NCBI GenBank assembly: GCA_029168955.1
Contig: JAPDOI010000020.1
Location: forward strand, 2,844,001-2,908,000
DNA length: 64,000 nt
Origin: Aplectana chamaeleonis
Lineage: Eukaryota; Nematoda; Chromadorea; Rhabditida; Cosmocercidae
Direction: 5' to 3'
A program made the translations under genes and the position numbers. Below the pieces are notes generated by a model. It saw only the letters and a list, made by a program, of their open reading frames with translations. It was not told the origin of the DNA and searched no databases. This document shows, in pieces, positions 43,065 through 54,712 of the stretch (position 1 is the stretch's first letter; each line of letters opens with the position of its first letter).

Positions 43065-43530
43065 GTGAAGAACCCATTGCTGCCTGTACGGCTCATATTC
43101 CGACCACCACCTAATTTGAAAAGCATACTCACCTTTTCAAGGCCTTATGAAGATAAATGTGGAAGACGGGAGTGTGGTTACTGTGATAATAAAAAGATAT
43201 GCCAACTAACAAGGACTGTTTACATGATAGAGTGTCAAGGCTGCGGCCAGAAATATGTTGGAGAAACTATGAGGCCCCTGTACAAACGGCTTGATGAACA
43301 TCACAGGGAATTACAATACCCAGCCTCTTACCCTACCAACAGTCTTTCAAGGCACAAAACGCTAGAACACGCGCCAGTAGCTCCCCCTAGATGGCTTATT
43401 ACGGTATTGCACCGCCCAGTGGACAACACAGTCGAAGGAAAATTCTAGAGGCCATTGAAATGAAACGGTTATCACCAGTAATAAACAACCGCGATGAATT
43501 CCGCGACGTTCTTCGAATCATTGCGTGATT
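43065..43530 (+). pseudogene. Penelope-like GIY-YIG endonuclease domain
   Basis: The frame begins NPLLPVRLIFRPPPNLKSIL, a Penelope-like connector. A zinc-ribbon-like segment follows (CGRRECGYCDNKKIC), then the nuclease motifs VYMIEC and KYVGET with MRPLYKRLDEHHREL. The frame closes near 43446; the family tail (ILEAIEMKRLSPVINNRDEF) continues in another frame to 43530. GIY-YIG is the family-specific endonuclease that starts integration. Broken by at least one frameshift. Confidence 0.85.
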
Positions 43531-43720
43531 AACCAACCGCTCTTTGGGCTACTGTAGGTATCCGTCATGATAGGAATACCACTGCGCCTTTGGCTATTTA
43601 AGAGCGCCAAAGCGGTATGATGCCGTTTATTAGTGGTTGCGGCTCTCAGTCACAACAGCGACAAACCAGGCCAGTCTGCCGTAGCAACGATTCCAGTGCT
43701 GCAATAATCTATGCGTTTCA

Positions 43721-43755
43721 GGTCTGAAGAAGGTGCTATGCACCGAAAGCTAACC
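43721..43755 (+). ncRNA. Hammerhead ribozyme-like motif after the Penelope-like element
   Basis: GGT, then CTGAAGA (core CUGANGA) at 43724-43730, a stem GGTGC-TAT-GCACC at 43732-43744, GAAA at 43745-43748, a 2 bp GC, TA and ACC, which pairs with the leading GGT. Penelope-like elements are known to carry minimal hammerheads. One extra A at 43731 and the very short third stem leave activity uncertain; it could act as a dimer. Confidence 0.45.
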
Positions 43756-43912
43756 AGAGAGCAGAAGTTCAAGAAGGAAGTTTTGCGAGTTTTTTGGAAG
43801 ACACTTTTTCTCGACGAACTTTCGCGAGCTTTTGCAGATTTCAAGCCTCTTTTGGATAGTAAACATTTCAAGCAGCAATGGGGCTCCGCGATAGCACTAT
43901 TCTGCCATGCTT

Positions 43913-44030
43913 TTATCAGGTAAATTTGTTAGGTAAATTTGTATTTATTTGTTCCTCTAAATGTCGATGATTTTGGACTGCTCGACATGAGGCTTCTTTT
44001 GCTGCGCTGTGCAGGTGTGCACGAACTAGC
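43913..44030. mobile_element. R1 MITE internal fragment
   Basis: Matches the centre of R1 (TAAATTTGxATTTATTT, CTCTxAATGTCGATGATTTT, TGCACGTGTGC-like). No ends present. Confidence 0.65.
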
Positions 44031-44743
44031 ATCTTTAGGTCTACCTCGTTGCAGTGATGGGTGAAAGCCATGGCATTCAGGACAAATCGTGGCGGGACCA
44101 GCATGGGAGCAACTGCAGTGGCCGTCGTAGAAACAGCTGTCACGTGCCGTGTCGCAGAGGGTTCACATACTGCAAATGTGTCTATGCCTGTCGTTGCCAG
44201 TGTCACTGTCGCTGTGCAGCGCACTGCGACAGCGACAGATTTGAAGGGCGGGAGCTCACCGACAGGCCGTTGCTGTCGCTGTGCAGAATGGCGCGACCGC
44301 GTGTCGCAAAAGTATACCATTGGTCTAAGTTGGACAGTGCGGGTGTGCTCATTTAGTATATCACCGATAATCAGAGGTGACCAGCGTGCAGTCTTGTACA
44401 CAATGTTCCGGAAAACAAGTGGTTGAATGCCAAAATCGTAGAGCAGCGCAAGCAATTCATCTATACAACCCACCTGAGAGAGATACACAAGAAGAACAAG
44501 TAGTGGGATGCTACGTAGGAAACAGTTCATGATCTCTGAACTTTCAACTATATGTATGACATTCAGGCCAAACTGACCCTGGTGCAGATGCTCAACCAAC
44601 CTGAACCGGAGTAGACTGCAGGAATGACTACTACCTGCAGAGAAGGGATGTTCCAGGTAACGTGGTCGCAAGTAATAGGAGACTTTCTGGTTGCTAGCAC
44701 ATTATGCTTTTCGAGACTAAAGAAAGCCATCAACCCCTCGTAG

Positions 44744-45138
44744 TTACGTGGGCATTAGTGTATTGAGTTTTTCATACGTGTCACTGACAAAGGTGAGCAG
44801 AAACCGCAATGCATGAGGCTCATTCTTGGCTTCATCGTAGATAATCCAGCAAAAGCATACATTCAAATGTTCAGAATGCGACACATTTTGAGCGCGCCCA
44901 GGAGGATTGGGTGCATCGTTCGACTCTAAAATGTTGCTTCTATATTCAGCACCGGTGAGCGTCTGGGTGTAGCAAATTTTGATATCGAGACATGTGAGAC
45001 ATTGACTTTTTCTACAGAAACAATCATTTGAAACCACGACAAGGCCAACTATGCTCGAAGATTCTCTGAAAATCAAGCTTCGAACGACAAAGTTCATACA
45101 ATATTTAAGCGACACTTTTTCTCCTAGGGACCCGAAAG
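44744..45138 (-). CDS. Candidate terminal exon, unrecognised
   Basis: After the acceptor ATCTTTATATCTTAG on the minus strand, a frame of 131 codons is open to TAA. It reads FGSLGEKVSLKYCMNF, VGLVVVSNDCFCRKSQC, TLTGAEYRSNILESN and VSDTYEKLNTLMPT. It has eight cysteines and ordinary amino-acid use. Family unknown; no upstream exon before the MITE at 45279. Could be part of a host gene or chance. Confidence 0.35.
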
Positions 45139-45278
45139 CTAAGATATAAAGATAGGGCAAAACTCTATTTGTACATTAAGACTAGCTGTTTGACCAGACA
45201 TCAATCCTCTACGAAGATTGAATTATATTGTGGTCTGGTTGCCCAACTTTCAAGATTGTCATTCAAGTGCGGCTTTAG

Positions 45279-45755
45279 AGGCACAGTCCAACCTCAGAAT
45301 CGTTTTCCTGGGTTTGTGCCTGACTTGAAAACGGTCCTTCGCTGACTCCAACGATGTCCTTGGCATCGTACAAGACCCCCTAGGAACGGAGTTATGGCCC
45401 CTCAAAAATTGAGCTACGGAAGCATAGTGGATGAGTTGTCCGTGGAGTGTAACTTCCGTCATTTGCAACCGATGCATGCGAGCCGACCTGAATGGATAGA
45501 GAGGCTGAGAGTGAAGGGAAGAACGGGGCTATTGATCGGAAATCGTCGCTCATCTCGCCACTGTTGAGCTCGAAAGATCGTAAAAGGGGCGTGCCAAAGT
45601 GGCTTCCGGATGTGGGAGCCCCAGGGTGGCTTCCTCCCATATCTCGCTTATTCGGAGGAAATGAGATCTCACACTTGGCAGGTGCTATATGTGGTGGGTC
45701 TACTTCACAATTATGTGGAAATCACAGATTTCACCCCTGAGCTTGGACTGTGCCT
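45279..45755 (+). mobile_element. M2-family TTAA MITE, copy h
   Basis: 477 bp, ends AGGCACAGTCCAACCTCAG and TTGGACTGTGCCT; TTAG at 45275-45278 and TTAA at 45756-45759. The interior shares GTACAAGACC, GGAGTTATGG and ATGGTGGACGAGTTGTCCG-like blocks with M1. Confidence 0.88.
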
Positions 45756-45759
45756 TTAA

Positions 45760-46263
45760 GGCTTTCAATGAAGTGTGGACCTAGCCAAAACCGACTTCGT
45801 GTTCCACAGATTCGTGACGCAGTCGAGATGAAGACACGATGTGCATGGCATAGCCGGGGAGTGCTACTTGCTCTGGTTGTATCAGTTTCCATCAGAAGGC
45901 TGCACCAAAGTGTCCTATGAGCTAAATGCGATTGCCGTGACGGTATACATAGTTATGCTGTATGAATTGCTGCGTTTGGCAAGGCAGGGTGTACTACTGG
46001 AAAGAGTAGGGGGCTCAAACTCTTGAAAAGGTCCTCCCTCGCGACAGAGGCCCAGAATCTGTTCGTTCTTGTTCCCCAACTCGTTCATCAATACTTTGCT
46101 TAGGAATACACATGAGATGAAAACTCTCCCAATGCGGGTTTTGGGCCTCTGTCATAGTGAGAAGGCAGTCTCCAGTGTTTCATGAGCCAGCCGTGGTTCG
46201 GCTTAATCAATACGACCGCCTAACTTCCATTAGGTATTCTTCATCATCAGACAGTTCCACAAA
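45760..46263. other. Spacer, nothing recognised
   Basis: Short ORF at 45841-46026 without motifs; GAGGCCCAGAATCTGTTCG-type inverted pair near 46050-46150. Confidence 0.35.
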
Positions 46264-46795
46264 CTGGTTTTTGAAAATTTAGCTTCCTGGTAAAAGTGAC
46301 GATTTGGTAATGGTGAAAAAAAAGCTTCAAAAATATCTTGAAATATCTTAAAAAAAGGTTTGGCGTAAAATATTCTGGAAAATTGAAAAAAGCTTGGGAA
46401 ATGAAGTGAAATAACCAAAAATGCAATTTGTTGGTCGATCACTTCACTAGCTTATCCGTCAAATTTATCAAAAGGAATTTAAGCACGATATGGAATCAAG
46501 GTCACCTATGTGGCTTAACCTTTGCTGATTCCCTTAGTACAGCTTTCAAAATAGAATTAATGTTTCCGGTGCGCGCTTGATTCCGTTTTGATGAGTTTAA
46601 CGGAGAAGCTCGTGAAATGATCGACCACCAAATTGCATTTTTGGTTATTTCACTTCATTTCCTAGCCTATATTTTTCCAAGCTATTTTACGCCTAATCAT
46701 TTTTTAAAGATATTTCAAGATATTTTTAAAGCTTTTTTCACCATTACCAAATCGTCACTTTTACCAGGAAGCTAAAGCGAAATTTCACCCATTTT
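46264..46795. mobile_element. Foldback element, 0.53 kb
   Basis: Arms 46264-46473 and 46585-46795 pair well (AGCTTCCTGGTAAAAGTGAC, CAATTTGTTGGTCGATCAC). About 110 bp of single-copy spacer. Confidence 0.87.
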
Positions 46796-46828
46796 TTCAA
46801 AAGGTTCCCTTTCTGACTTCAATTTCGC

Positions 46829-47845
46829 TCAACGATTTCCATTTTGGAATAATGAAACATCCACAACGGAAGATATTGTTGTATGAGTGCAATTTTCAAA
46901 AAAAAAACTCATGACTTAAAACAATGAAAATACCACTCATTCCCGCATTCTGTGCAACATGTGGAAAATCGATATTATCAATCATCAATATTTGATCTTG
47001 CATGATGAGAAAAATTTCCCAAGCAAGTGACTTAGAGCCATAAACAATCAAAAATAATTGCGGCATTTTGTGCAACAGGCGAAAAAATTAATATTTTTGA
47101 TTGATATTCATCGATAACGACTGATGAGCAAAATTTCCCAACCAAGAAAACCAATCCCATCAGCAATCACCACTCCTCGCCGCATTTTGTGCAAAAAGGA
47201 AGAAAATTGATAATATTGATTATCGATCGAAGACGTGGCATGAGTACGAATTCTGGCAAATTCAGTACTCACCCCCCCCCCCCCAACGACTACTGCTCAT
47301 TGGCTACAGATCCACCCTGGTCTCCACAGCCGTAGCAGAAAAAAGCAGTTTTCGCGCTCCACGGCTAATTTCGTATCTAAGGTGCGTCCGAATGAGAATG
47401 GCGGCCCATGCGGCCGGCGTGCTTGGCAGGCGGCCGTCGCGTTCGCCGCTCTCAGACGAGCATGCGAAAAGCTCCCACCGCCATCGACTACGAACGGGGC
47501 CGGCACCGGCTGTCAGCAAGCGCTGCGCCCCTCAATCAGCTCTGCAGACGGTGGGAGAGGGGACGGCCCTCGTTGAAATCCAACACTCGTCCGAGGGCGG
47601 CACTTGCGACGGCCGCCTGCCGAGAACGCCGGCCGCGTGTGCCGCCATTCTCATTCGGGCACACTTTATGTAAACCCACGATTTTGAGGTACCCTTCAAA
47701 GTCAACTTCGAATTGGAATAGGAGCGACCTGCATCTAATTGCAGCCTTCTGTTCAGAAATGAGCTCCCTAGCTCAATTTTGAGTGTACCAACAAGATCGT
47801 GTACGCCGTCTGAAAAAAAGAAAAGGAGGTTAACAACAAAAACGC
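46829..47845 (-). repeat. Dispersed repeat D, copy 1, with MITE inside
   Basis: Matches 63287-64000 in reverse complement over its length (for example GCAAAATTTCCCAACCAAGA, GGAGCGACCTGCA). Contains the MITE 47376-47670, absent from the second copy. Confidence 0.85.
47376..47670. mobile_element. TA-target foldback MITE, family Q
   Basis: 295 bp; arms hold TCCGAATGAGAATGGCGGC and CGGCCGGCGT. TA at 47374-47375 and 47671-47672. The equivalent site in repeat D copy 2 (near 63470) is empty, which defines the insertion. Confidence 0.88.
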
Positions 47846-48185
47846 ACCACAATTCGCAAACCTGTCCTTTTCTTTAGTTTTCGAATCACAAAATCTATAT
47901 GTTTCACCATTTGTACGAAGCGTCATGAGACAGCGCAGTACAATCGTGCGAGACCCTTCCTCTCATCACATCGTATTGAAAATTTCTGCTGCTTTAAAGA
48001 GTTCCGTTTGCTGGCTTGCTCCATTCCGTGTGACATTCAACTTTTTGGACGGGCTGATATGCCTTCTGCTGAGAAGGAGAGATTGTAGAAAGGATTTTCT
48101 GTTGATAAAAGCAGCCGTTAAAAGTGATGAAGTATCCAAAGTTCTCTGTTTTGTTACACTAATGAAGGCAGCCAGATATCTCGCC
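47846..48185. other. Spacer, nothing recognised
   Basis: No gene seen; the open frame on the plus strand runs into MITE copy c. Confidence 0.4.
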
Positions 48186-48189
48186 TTGA

Positions 48190-48676
48190 AGGCACTGTTC
48201 GCGATAAACTTCATCCTCGAATTTTTTGTGACAAACGCTTCTCGTGGCTCTCAGAAGCAGAACAGCGTCGAAAAAACGGGACGAAAAGCTACCCAGGAGC
48301 CGCAAAACGGCTCAAAAAAGTGGGCAAACCCCTCCATTGTGGGGAAGCCCCGCCTCTTCCCGCCCCTCGACGTGAACAAAGATACACTTGAAATCGTGAG
48401 TTGAGCGATGGTTTCCGATCAAAAGCCCCGTTCTTCCCTTCATTCTTACCTTCTGTCCTTACTCTTTTCAGCTCGCATACACCGGCTGCAAAAGATGGAA
48501 GTCACAAGCCTCGGACAACTCGTCCACCATTTCCCTAGCTCAATTTTCTAGGTACCATAACTCCATTCCCAGAAGGTCTTGTACGATCCCAGAAGCATCA
48601 TTGGAATCAGAATGGGACCGGTTTCAAGATAGGCAAAGAAAAAACAGAAAAGCGATTTTTATCGCGAACAGCGCCT
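48190..48676 (-). mobile_element. M1-family TTAA MITE, copy c
   Basis: 487 bp; TTGA at 48186-48189 and TTAA at 48677-48680. Same left half as copy b. Confidence 0.9.
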
Positions 48677-48719
48677 TTAATGTTTTCGATTAGCACAATC
48701 GACAGTCTCCGCAACTTAA

Positions 48720-49197
48720 AGGCAAATCGTTTTTCTGTTTTTCCGCCTATCTTGAAAACGGCCCATTCTGATTCCTGATTCCAAAGATGTCTCTGAAGTA
48801 GTACAAGACCTTCTGGGAACGGAGCTATGGTCCCTCAAAAATTGAGCTAAGGAAACATGGTGGACGAGTTTTCCGAGGCTTGCAACTTCTGTCTTTTGCA
48901 GCCGATGTATGCGAGCTGACCTGAGTAAAGAGAGAAGTTGAGAATGAAGGGAAGAATTTGGCTAATTATTGTAAATCATCGCCTATCTCACGATCTCGAG
49001 CATTCACTTGTTCATGTCGGTGGGCGGGAAATGCGCTTTTAGGGTTTGCCTTGCGCTCGGAATGGCAACTTCGGGCTCTTTTGGAGCTTTCCCTGGCTCG
49101 TTTTCATGCGTTCTTTCGACGTCAACGTTACAGTGTGCCCCTACAGTACCCATTCCTAGTAGAAAGTGAAACACATTTTTTATCGTGAACACTGCCT
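48720..49197 (+). mobile_element. M1-family TTAA MITE, copy d
   Basis: 478 bp between TTAA at 48716-48719 and 49198-49201. The left end has lost about 10 bases after AGGCA. Confidence 0.88.
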
Positions 49198-49477
49198 TTA
49201 AAACCAATAATAGAATTTCAGTTCATCGCAACGTTATTCGTACTCGTGAGTCACCATCCTACCTTAACACTGCAGTCTAAGACGGTTTTCTTGCTTAGGC
49301 ATTGTTCACGCCTCGGATGACCGTTCCGATCTTGCTTGTCAAGCGCCAGCACTCAGCCCAGGTATGTCTTCTCTGCTACGTCTTATTTAGTTCATCATAC
49401 TTTATATTATCAGCCTAGTTGCATGGCACATGGGACCAGTCTTGCCGACTCTGTTAGCCGCGGAACAACTGCAATAC

Positions 49478-50200
49478 CCGCTGCCAAACTTGGCGAAAAA
49501 GCGTCCGATGCATGTAACTTTTTTGAACGAAGACGTTTTTGGATTCCGAAAACGCTATCTGATTCACAGCTTGAATTCGTACTTAATCATGTACATTGTG
49601 GACCGGAGTTCCCTAAAATAGCTTTGTTTTTGAGTAAAATTGTTGTTGAGGTTGTTTCACAAAAACGTCGCGCGCGGCAAAGTGCGGCGAAATTCCGAGT
49701 AGTAATTGTTCAAGTAATAGAAGAGCAATCACTATGTTACCATCTTGAATTAGATGGGAGTGGGGCTATCTCGAGATCTGTGCAGATTGAATTTCTGAAA
49801 TTCTCCATTTATCGGCCTGGGGCTTTCGCAACAAAAGTCCGACTTTTCAGGAAGCTCCCGAGAGTGTTTAATGAAGGATTTCCGAGATTCAATCAGCACA
49901 GGTCTTGAGATAGCTTTTTTTATCCAATTTACGAAGAAAACATAGAAATTGCTTCTGTATTACTCGTACAATTACTACTCAAAGTTTCGCCGCTCTTTGC
50001 CGCGCGCGAAGTTTCTATGAAACGACCGTAAAAACAATTTTTCACGGAGACAAAGCGATATTAGGGAGCTTCGGACCACAAAGTATATTATTAAGTAGAA
50101 ATTCGAGCTGTGAATGTGATAGCGTTTTCAGAATCCAAGAACGTCTTTGTTAGAAAAAAGTTACATGCATCGGACGCTTTTTGCCAAGTTTGCCAGATGC
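49478..50200. mobile_element. Foldback element, 0.72 kb
   Basis: Arms 49478-49742 and 49935-50200 pair (CCAAACTTGGCGAAAAAGCG, GTAGTAATTGTTC). The 190-codon plus-strand ORF over it is a palindrome artefact. Confidence 0.85.
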
Positions 50201-50982
50201 TCCCCGTTTTTATAAAACTTGGCGCGGGTATTGTACGTATACATAATTTAAAATATGGACGAAAGCCTAATACTCGAGAGTGTGTGTTTATCGATTTTTG
50301 TCATTTTTAGATAAGAAAAGAAACAATATGGGAAACCGAGGCAATCTTGAACTCTTTGCTTTTTTTTTCAGGCAAAATTTGCCATTCCGCGTTGTATGAT
50401 GTTATTTGAGATCCACCTGGTGGTGACAACACGGAGAATTGTACTGACTTTGCACTATATGTTCTTCGCTCAACGTCGCGATCCGAGCGCTTGCGTGGTT
50501 TAGAGCTTGTTCCCATAATGGGGAAAGATCGGAAGAAATCAGCAACCAAGTTGAAATTTTACCCCTGGGAGTTCTCAGCCCCATTTTATGGAAACCCCAT
50601 ATCTTGAATTTATGACTGAGAATCGAAGGACGGCACCCTTTACAATTCAATCATCGGATACAGTTCCCGTTGTTGGGCCGTTGTGGCCTGCAGGCACCGC
50701 TCCATATTATCACCTCTGATGATGCCCTCTGCAAAAATCTTCGCTCGAGCCGGTCAGTGCTGGAACCGGTTCAGTGAGCCCACCATAAAGTAGCGAGACC
50801 GACGCAAAGTCGCATAAACGCTGCGCTAACCTTGCGTAACGTTCGATTGGGTTTCAATGTGGGGGTTCTAGAACTGCTGAGCAGTGTCAGTAAATACTGA
50901 AGGCCATGGTTATTTAATACCATTACCTAGAACAACCAACAGGACAATATGTATCACTCCTGCCTTGGGTTGGAGCGCGATT
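50201..50982. other. Spacer, nothing recognised
   Basis: No supported gene; short ORFs only. Confidence 0.4.
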
Positions 50983-50986
50983 TTAA

Positions 50987-51433
50987 AGGCAGCATACACG
51001 CTCGTAAACGTGATTGAGATAACTACGGAAATAGAATGGTGTGGTCCAGATTACAACGCCTACGCATTTTGAAGTGTAAAAAACGACCCACAATGCCGCT
51101 ACATGAGTAACAAGTTGGCCCCGCCCTGTATTTTCACGCCCCCTGTGTTTGCCCTTTTCCTGCAACTCAAGGTTGCTGGGTCATATTCACCGTCGGTACT
51201 GTTGGTAGGTTGCCTAACAAGTGAACCACACACGTCACTGACGGCGAAGATGGCCCAGCAACCCTGAGTTGGAGGAAAAGGGCAAATACAGGGGGCGTGA
51301 AAATACAGGGCGGAGTCATCTCCTAACTCATGTAGCGGCATTGTGGGTCGTATTTGACACTTCAAAATGCGTAGGAGTTGTAATCTGGGCCATATCATTC
51401 TGTTTCCGTAGTTATCTCAATCACGTTTACGAG
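50987..51433. mobile_element. C-family TTAA foldback MITE, copy 2
   Basis: Starts AGGCAGCATACACGCTCGTA after TTAA at 50983-50986. The right terminus (about 12 bases and TTAA) is missing and runs directly into M1 copy e. Confidence 0.87.
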
Positions 51434-51914
51434 CAGTGTTCACGATGAACATCGTTTTTCTGTTTTCACGCTTATCTTGAAAACGGTCCCATGCTGACTA
51501 TAATGGTCTCTGGAATCGTACAAGACCTTCTGTGAACAAAGTTATGGTCTCTCAAAAATTGAGCTAGAGAAGCATGGTTGACGAGTTGTCCGAGGCTTGT
51601 AACTTCCGCCTTTTGCAACCGATCTATGGTAGCTGACCTGAGTAAAGAGTGGAGTTGAAAATAAAGAGAAGAACGGGGCTAATGATTGGAAATCATCGGT
51701 CATTTCTCGATCTCGAGCATTCATTTGTTCATGTGGGTGGGCGTGTGTTGCGCTTTTGGGGTTTGTCATGCGCTCAAAGTGGCAACTTCAGGATCTTTTG
51801 GGGCTCTTCCTGGTTCGTTCTCATGCGTTCTTTCGACGTCAACGTTACAGTGTGCTCCTACACTACCCATTCCTAGCAGAAACTGAAGCACATTTTTTAT
51901 CGTGAACACTGCTT
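51434..51914 (+). mobile_element. M1-family TTAA MITE, copy e
   Basis: Begins within the terminus (CAGTGTTCACGATG) fused to C copy 2; ends GAACACTGCTT then TTAA at 51915-51918. Confidence 0.87.
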
Positions 51915-52073
51915 TTAATGACTATTGACTTCCTAACGAAATTTTTGGATTGCTTACGAAAATATTTTTAATTTCGTTAGTCGCTAGTCGTAACACCCAA
52001 AAAGCCTTCGTGATTCGTTAGTCGTAATTAAGCACACCCCTGTCCCAGAGGCTCATCAGTAGGTCTTTATTAA

Positions 52074-52559
52074 AGGCAGTGTTCATGATAACAATCGTTT
52101 CTCTGCTTTACCGCCTGTCTTGAAGACGGTCCCATGCTGATTCCAATGATGTTTTCGGAATCGTACAAGACCTTCTGGGAACGAGGTTATGGTCCCTCAA
52201 AAATTGAGCTATGGAAACATGGTGGACGAGTTGTCCGAGGCTTGTAACTTCCGTCCTTTGCAGCCGATCTATGCAAGCTGACCTGAGTAAAGAGAGAAGT
52301 TGGGAATACAGGGAATAACGGGGCTATTGATCGGAAACCATCGCCCATCTCACAATCTCGAGCATTCATTTGTTCACGTCGGCGGGCGTGGAAAGTGCAT
52401 CTGGGGTGTGACGAGCTGACGGGTTTCCAACTTTGGAGCCGTAGGGGACCGTTCCAAGCTCATTTTTCTTAGTTTTTTCAACGTTAGGGTCGCGATAGAC
52501 CCCGCAGCTGCCGATCTCCACCAAAAAATCAGACATGGTTTTTATCGTGGACACTGCCT
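52074..52559 (+). mobile_element. M1-family TTAA MITE, copy f
   Basis: 486 bp; TTAA at 52070-52073 and 52560-52563. Right third differs from other copies (a third end type). Confidence 0.9.
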
Positions 52560-52633
52560 TTAAATAATTCACTTTAAAAACCATTTCACTGCGAAAACTA
52601 ACAATTTTTTTCCGAAATCTGTGGAAACCTTAA

Positions 52634-53120
52634 AGGCAGTGGTCGCGATAAAACATACCTGCCTTCTTTTTCTTTTTAAACCCTTTTCTGGATTCAGAGT
52701 AGTAAGAGCTATCATAAAAAATTGCGAAAAAACCACTGTTTTGGGCCAAACTTTGAGCCTAAACTTTCTAGTCAATTGATGGTGGACGAGCGCACTCCAC
52801 AGCATCGGCATTGATGATCTCTAGTATCAAGAGCATCAGCTGACTTGAAATGGGAATTCTATCAATGAGCAATATCCTTCGGACCTACCTGCTGAAATAT
52901 TCCTGTCTTCGTTGAGCCAAACCTAGAATGGAGTGCTTGTTTCTATGTTTCAACTGTTTTCATAAGCTTAATTTGCATTCATTGCCAGCTGTGAGCGTCA
53001 ATGATTTTTGACGGCTCAGCATGAGACTGCGATTTTCGGGCGGAGTTGTGCACGTGGGCACTATTTAACAACTTAGGATCCTTATAATTCAATTTTTTAG
53101 CTCGTTTCTTGCCGCGTAAC
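52634..53120 (-). mobile_element. R1-family TTAA MITE, 3'-incomplete
   Basis: Begins AGGCAGTGGTCGCGAT after TTAA at 52630-52633; follows the reverse of the 27730 copy to about 53120, where the last 60 bases are missing. Confidence 0.82.
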
Positions 53121-53140
53121 CTTCGCGACCTCTGCTTTTA

Positions 53141-53581
53141 GGCGGCGTTCAGAGTTCACTCGCGGAGCGACGCGATGGCATAAAAAGCCTACGTATCGAT
53201 CAAGCGACGTCACGTCGTCGCTTAGTGCCCACAAAGAAGAGGCGCGATACTTTCGGAATGAGGCGCAATTTCCCTTCGCGCGGCGTCCATCGCGTCGCCC
53301 TACAATGCAACGCGACGCGATGGACGCCGCGCGATGGAAAACTCGTTGCTGCCTTTCTTCAGTGGCAATTAAATCTAACAATGAAACGAGTAAAGTAGTC
53401 ATATCTGTGATCACATACACTCAAGAGAACAAGAAAAAAACTGTTGCTGTTGTGAGAAACAAATTTCCGTGGCCTATGAGAAATTGCGTAGTTGTGCGTT
53501 ACGCAGCTGCGCGTAGTCGCCCAGCGTTCGCGCACCGTTTACACCTTTTCGCGTCGCCCCGCGAAAACTTTGAACGCCTCC
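53141..53581. mobile_element. TIR element with internal perfect hairpin
   Basis: Ends (GGCGGCGTTCAGAG and complement of GGAGGCGTTCAAAG) pair for about 40 bp. Inside, 53276-53298 and 53312-53334 form a perfect 23 bp stem with a 13 base loop. The sequence is rich in CGCGACG. Confidence 0.8.
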
Positions 53582-53585
53582 TTAG

Positions 53586-54073
53586 AGGCAGTGTTCACGA
53601 TAAAAATCGTTTTTTCTGTTTTCTCGCCTATCTTGAAAACGGCCCCAGGCTGATTCCAATGATGTCTCTGAAATCGTACAAGACCTTCTGGGAACGGAGT
53701 TATGGTCCCTCAAAAATTGAGCCAAGGAAACATGGTGGACGAGTTGTCCGAGACTTCTAACTTACGTCTTTTGCAGCCGATGTACGCGAGCTGAACTGAG
53801 TAAGGAGAGAAGTTGAGAATGAAGTGAAGAACGGGGCTAATGATTGGAAATCATCGCTCATCTCACGATCTCGAGCATTCATTCATTCACGTTGGTGGGA
53901 GTGTGTTGCGCTTTTGGGGTTTGCCTTGCGCTCGGAGTGGCAACTTCGGGCTCTTCTGGAGCTTTTCCTGGCTCGTTTTCATGCGTTCTTTCGACGTCAA
54001 CGTTACAGTGTGCCCCTCCGCTACCCATTCCTAGTGGAAACTGAAACACATTTTTTATCGTGAACACTGCCTT
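53586..54073 (+). mobile_element. M1-family TTAA MITE, copy g
   Basis: About 488 bp; TTAG at 53582-53585 and again at 54074-54077. Confidence 0.88.
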
Positions 54074-54240
54074 TTAGGTTTTGGACATTTTTTCTAGAAT
54101 GTCGATCCTCATGTGAGGGGGGGGGTAGCTTTGTCGAGGTCCTCGGCTACGGTCTGCCTGACCCTGGGCCGCTCGAAACGAATTCCGGCCGCGTGGGCGG
54201 ACAGTCTCATTCTGACGTACTTTATGTAGCATTGCATTAA

Positions 54241-54712
54241 AGACACAGTCCAATCTCAGGATCGATTTCTCGTTTCTTCGCCTATCTTGGAGAAAATTGC
54301 ATGCTGATCACAATGGTGTCTCCAGAATCGCTCAGAACTCAGTACGAGCGGAGTTACAGCTCCTCAAAAATTTCGATTTTGAACGGTTGGAAGTTTGCGG
54401 ACGAGTTGTCTCGAGCCCGTATTTTCTCGCTATTTGCAGCCATCGTTCTGTAGCAGGCCGCAATATGAAGCTACACCAGAAACAAAAGAAAGAACTCAGA
54501 TTCTGGACAAACTCATTCGCGCGTCTCTTCCCTATTGAGGTCGGACACCTGGCATTGGGCGTTACCCATTTTTCTTTCAAGGGGGCGTGGACGACATTTC
54601 CTAGCTTTTTCTCGCTTATTTGAGCGAACTGAGATTTCGCGCTTGGCAGGGTTGCTATAGGCGGCGACTGGACCATAGTATCAAAAATTACCTCTGAGGT
54701 CTGACTGTGCCT
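54241..54712 (+). mobile_element. M2-family TTAA MITE, copy i
   Basis: 472 bp, ends AGACACAGTCCAATCTCAGG and GACTGTGCCT; TTAA at 54237-54240 and 54713-54716. A family-Q MITE end (GTGGGCGGACAGTCTCATTC) lies just before it. Confidence 0.87.

Larger units (their letters stand above)
40990..43535 (+). mobile_element. Penelope-like element, decayed, interrupted by a foldback
   Basis: RT motifs lie at 41024-41430 and a GIY-YIG endonuclease at 43065-43530. The foldback 41623-42708 splits the connecting region. A hammerhead-like motif follows at 43721-43755. The 5' limit is not known. Confidence 0.82.

Noticed and set aside
43916..44671. 251-codon minus-strand ORF with an internal signal-like start MNCFLRSIPLLVLLVYLS
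   Set aside because: Part overlaps an R1 fragment and a repeat shared with 40.3 kb, and the centre is low complexity. A real short exon from 44530 is possible but could not be supported.
49336..49908. 190-codon plus-strand ORF
   Set aside because: Lies across a 0.72 kb foldback and has no domain signal; mirror ORFs occur on the other arm.
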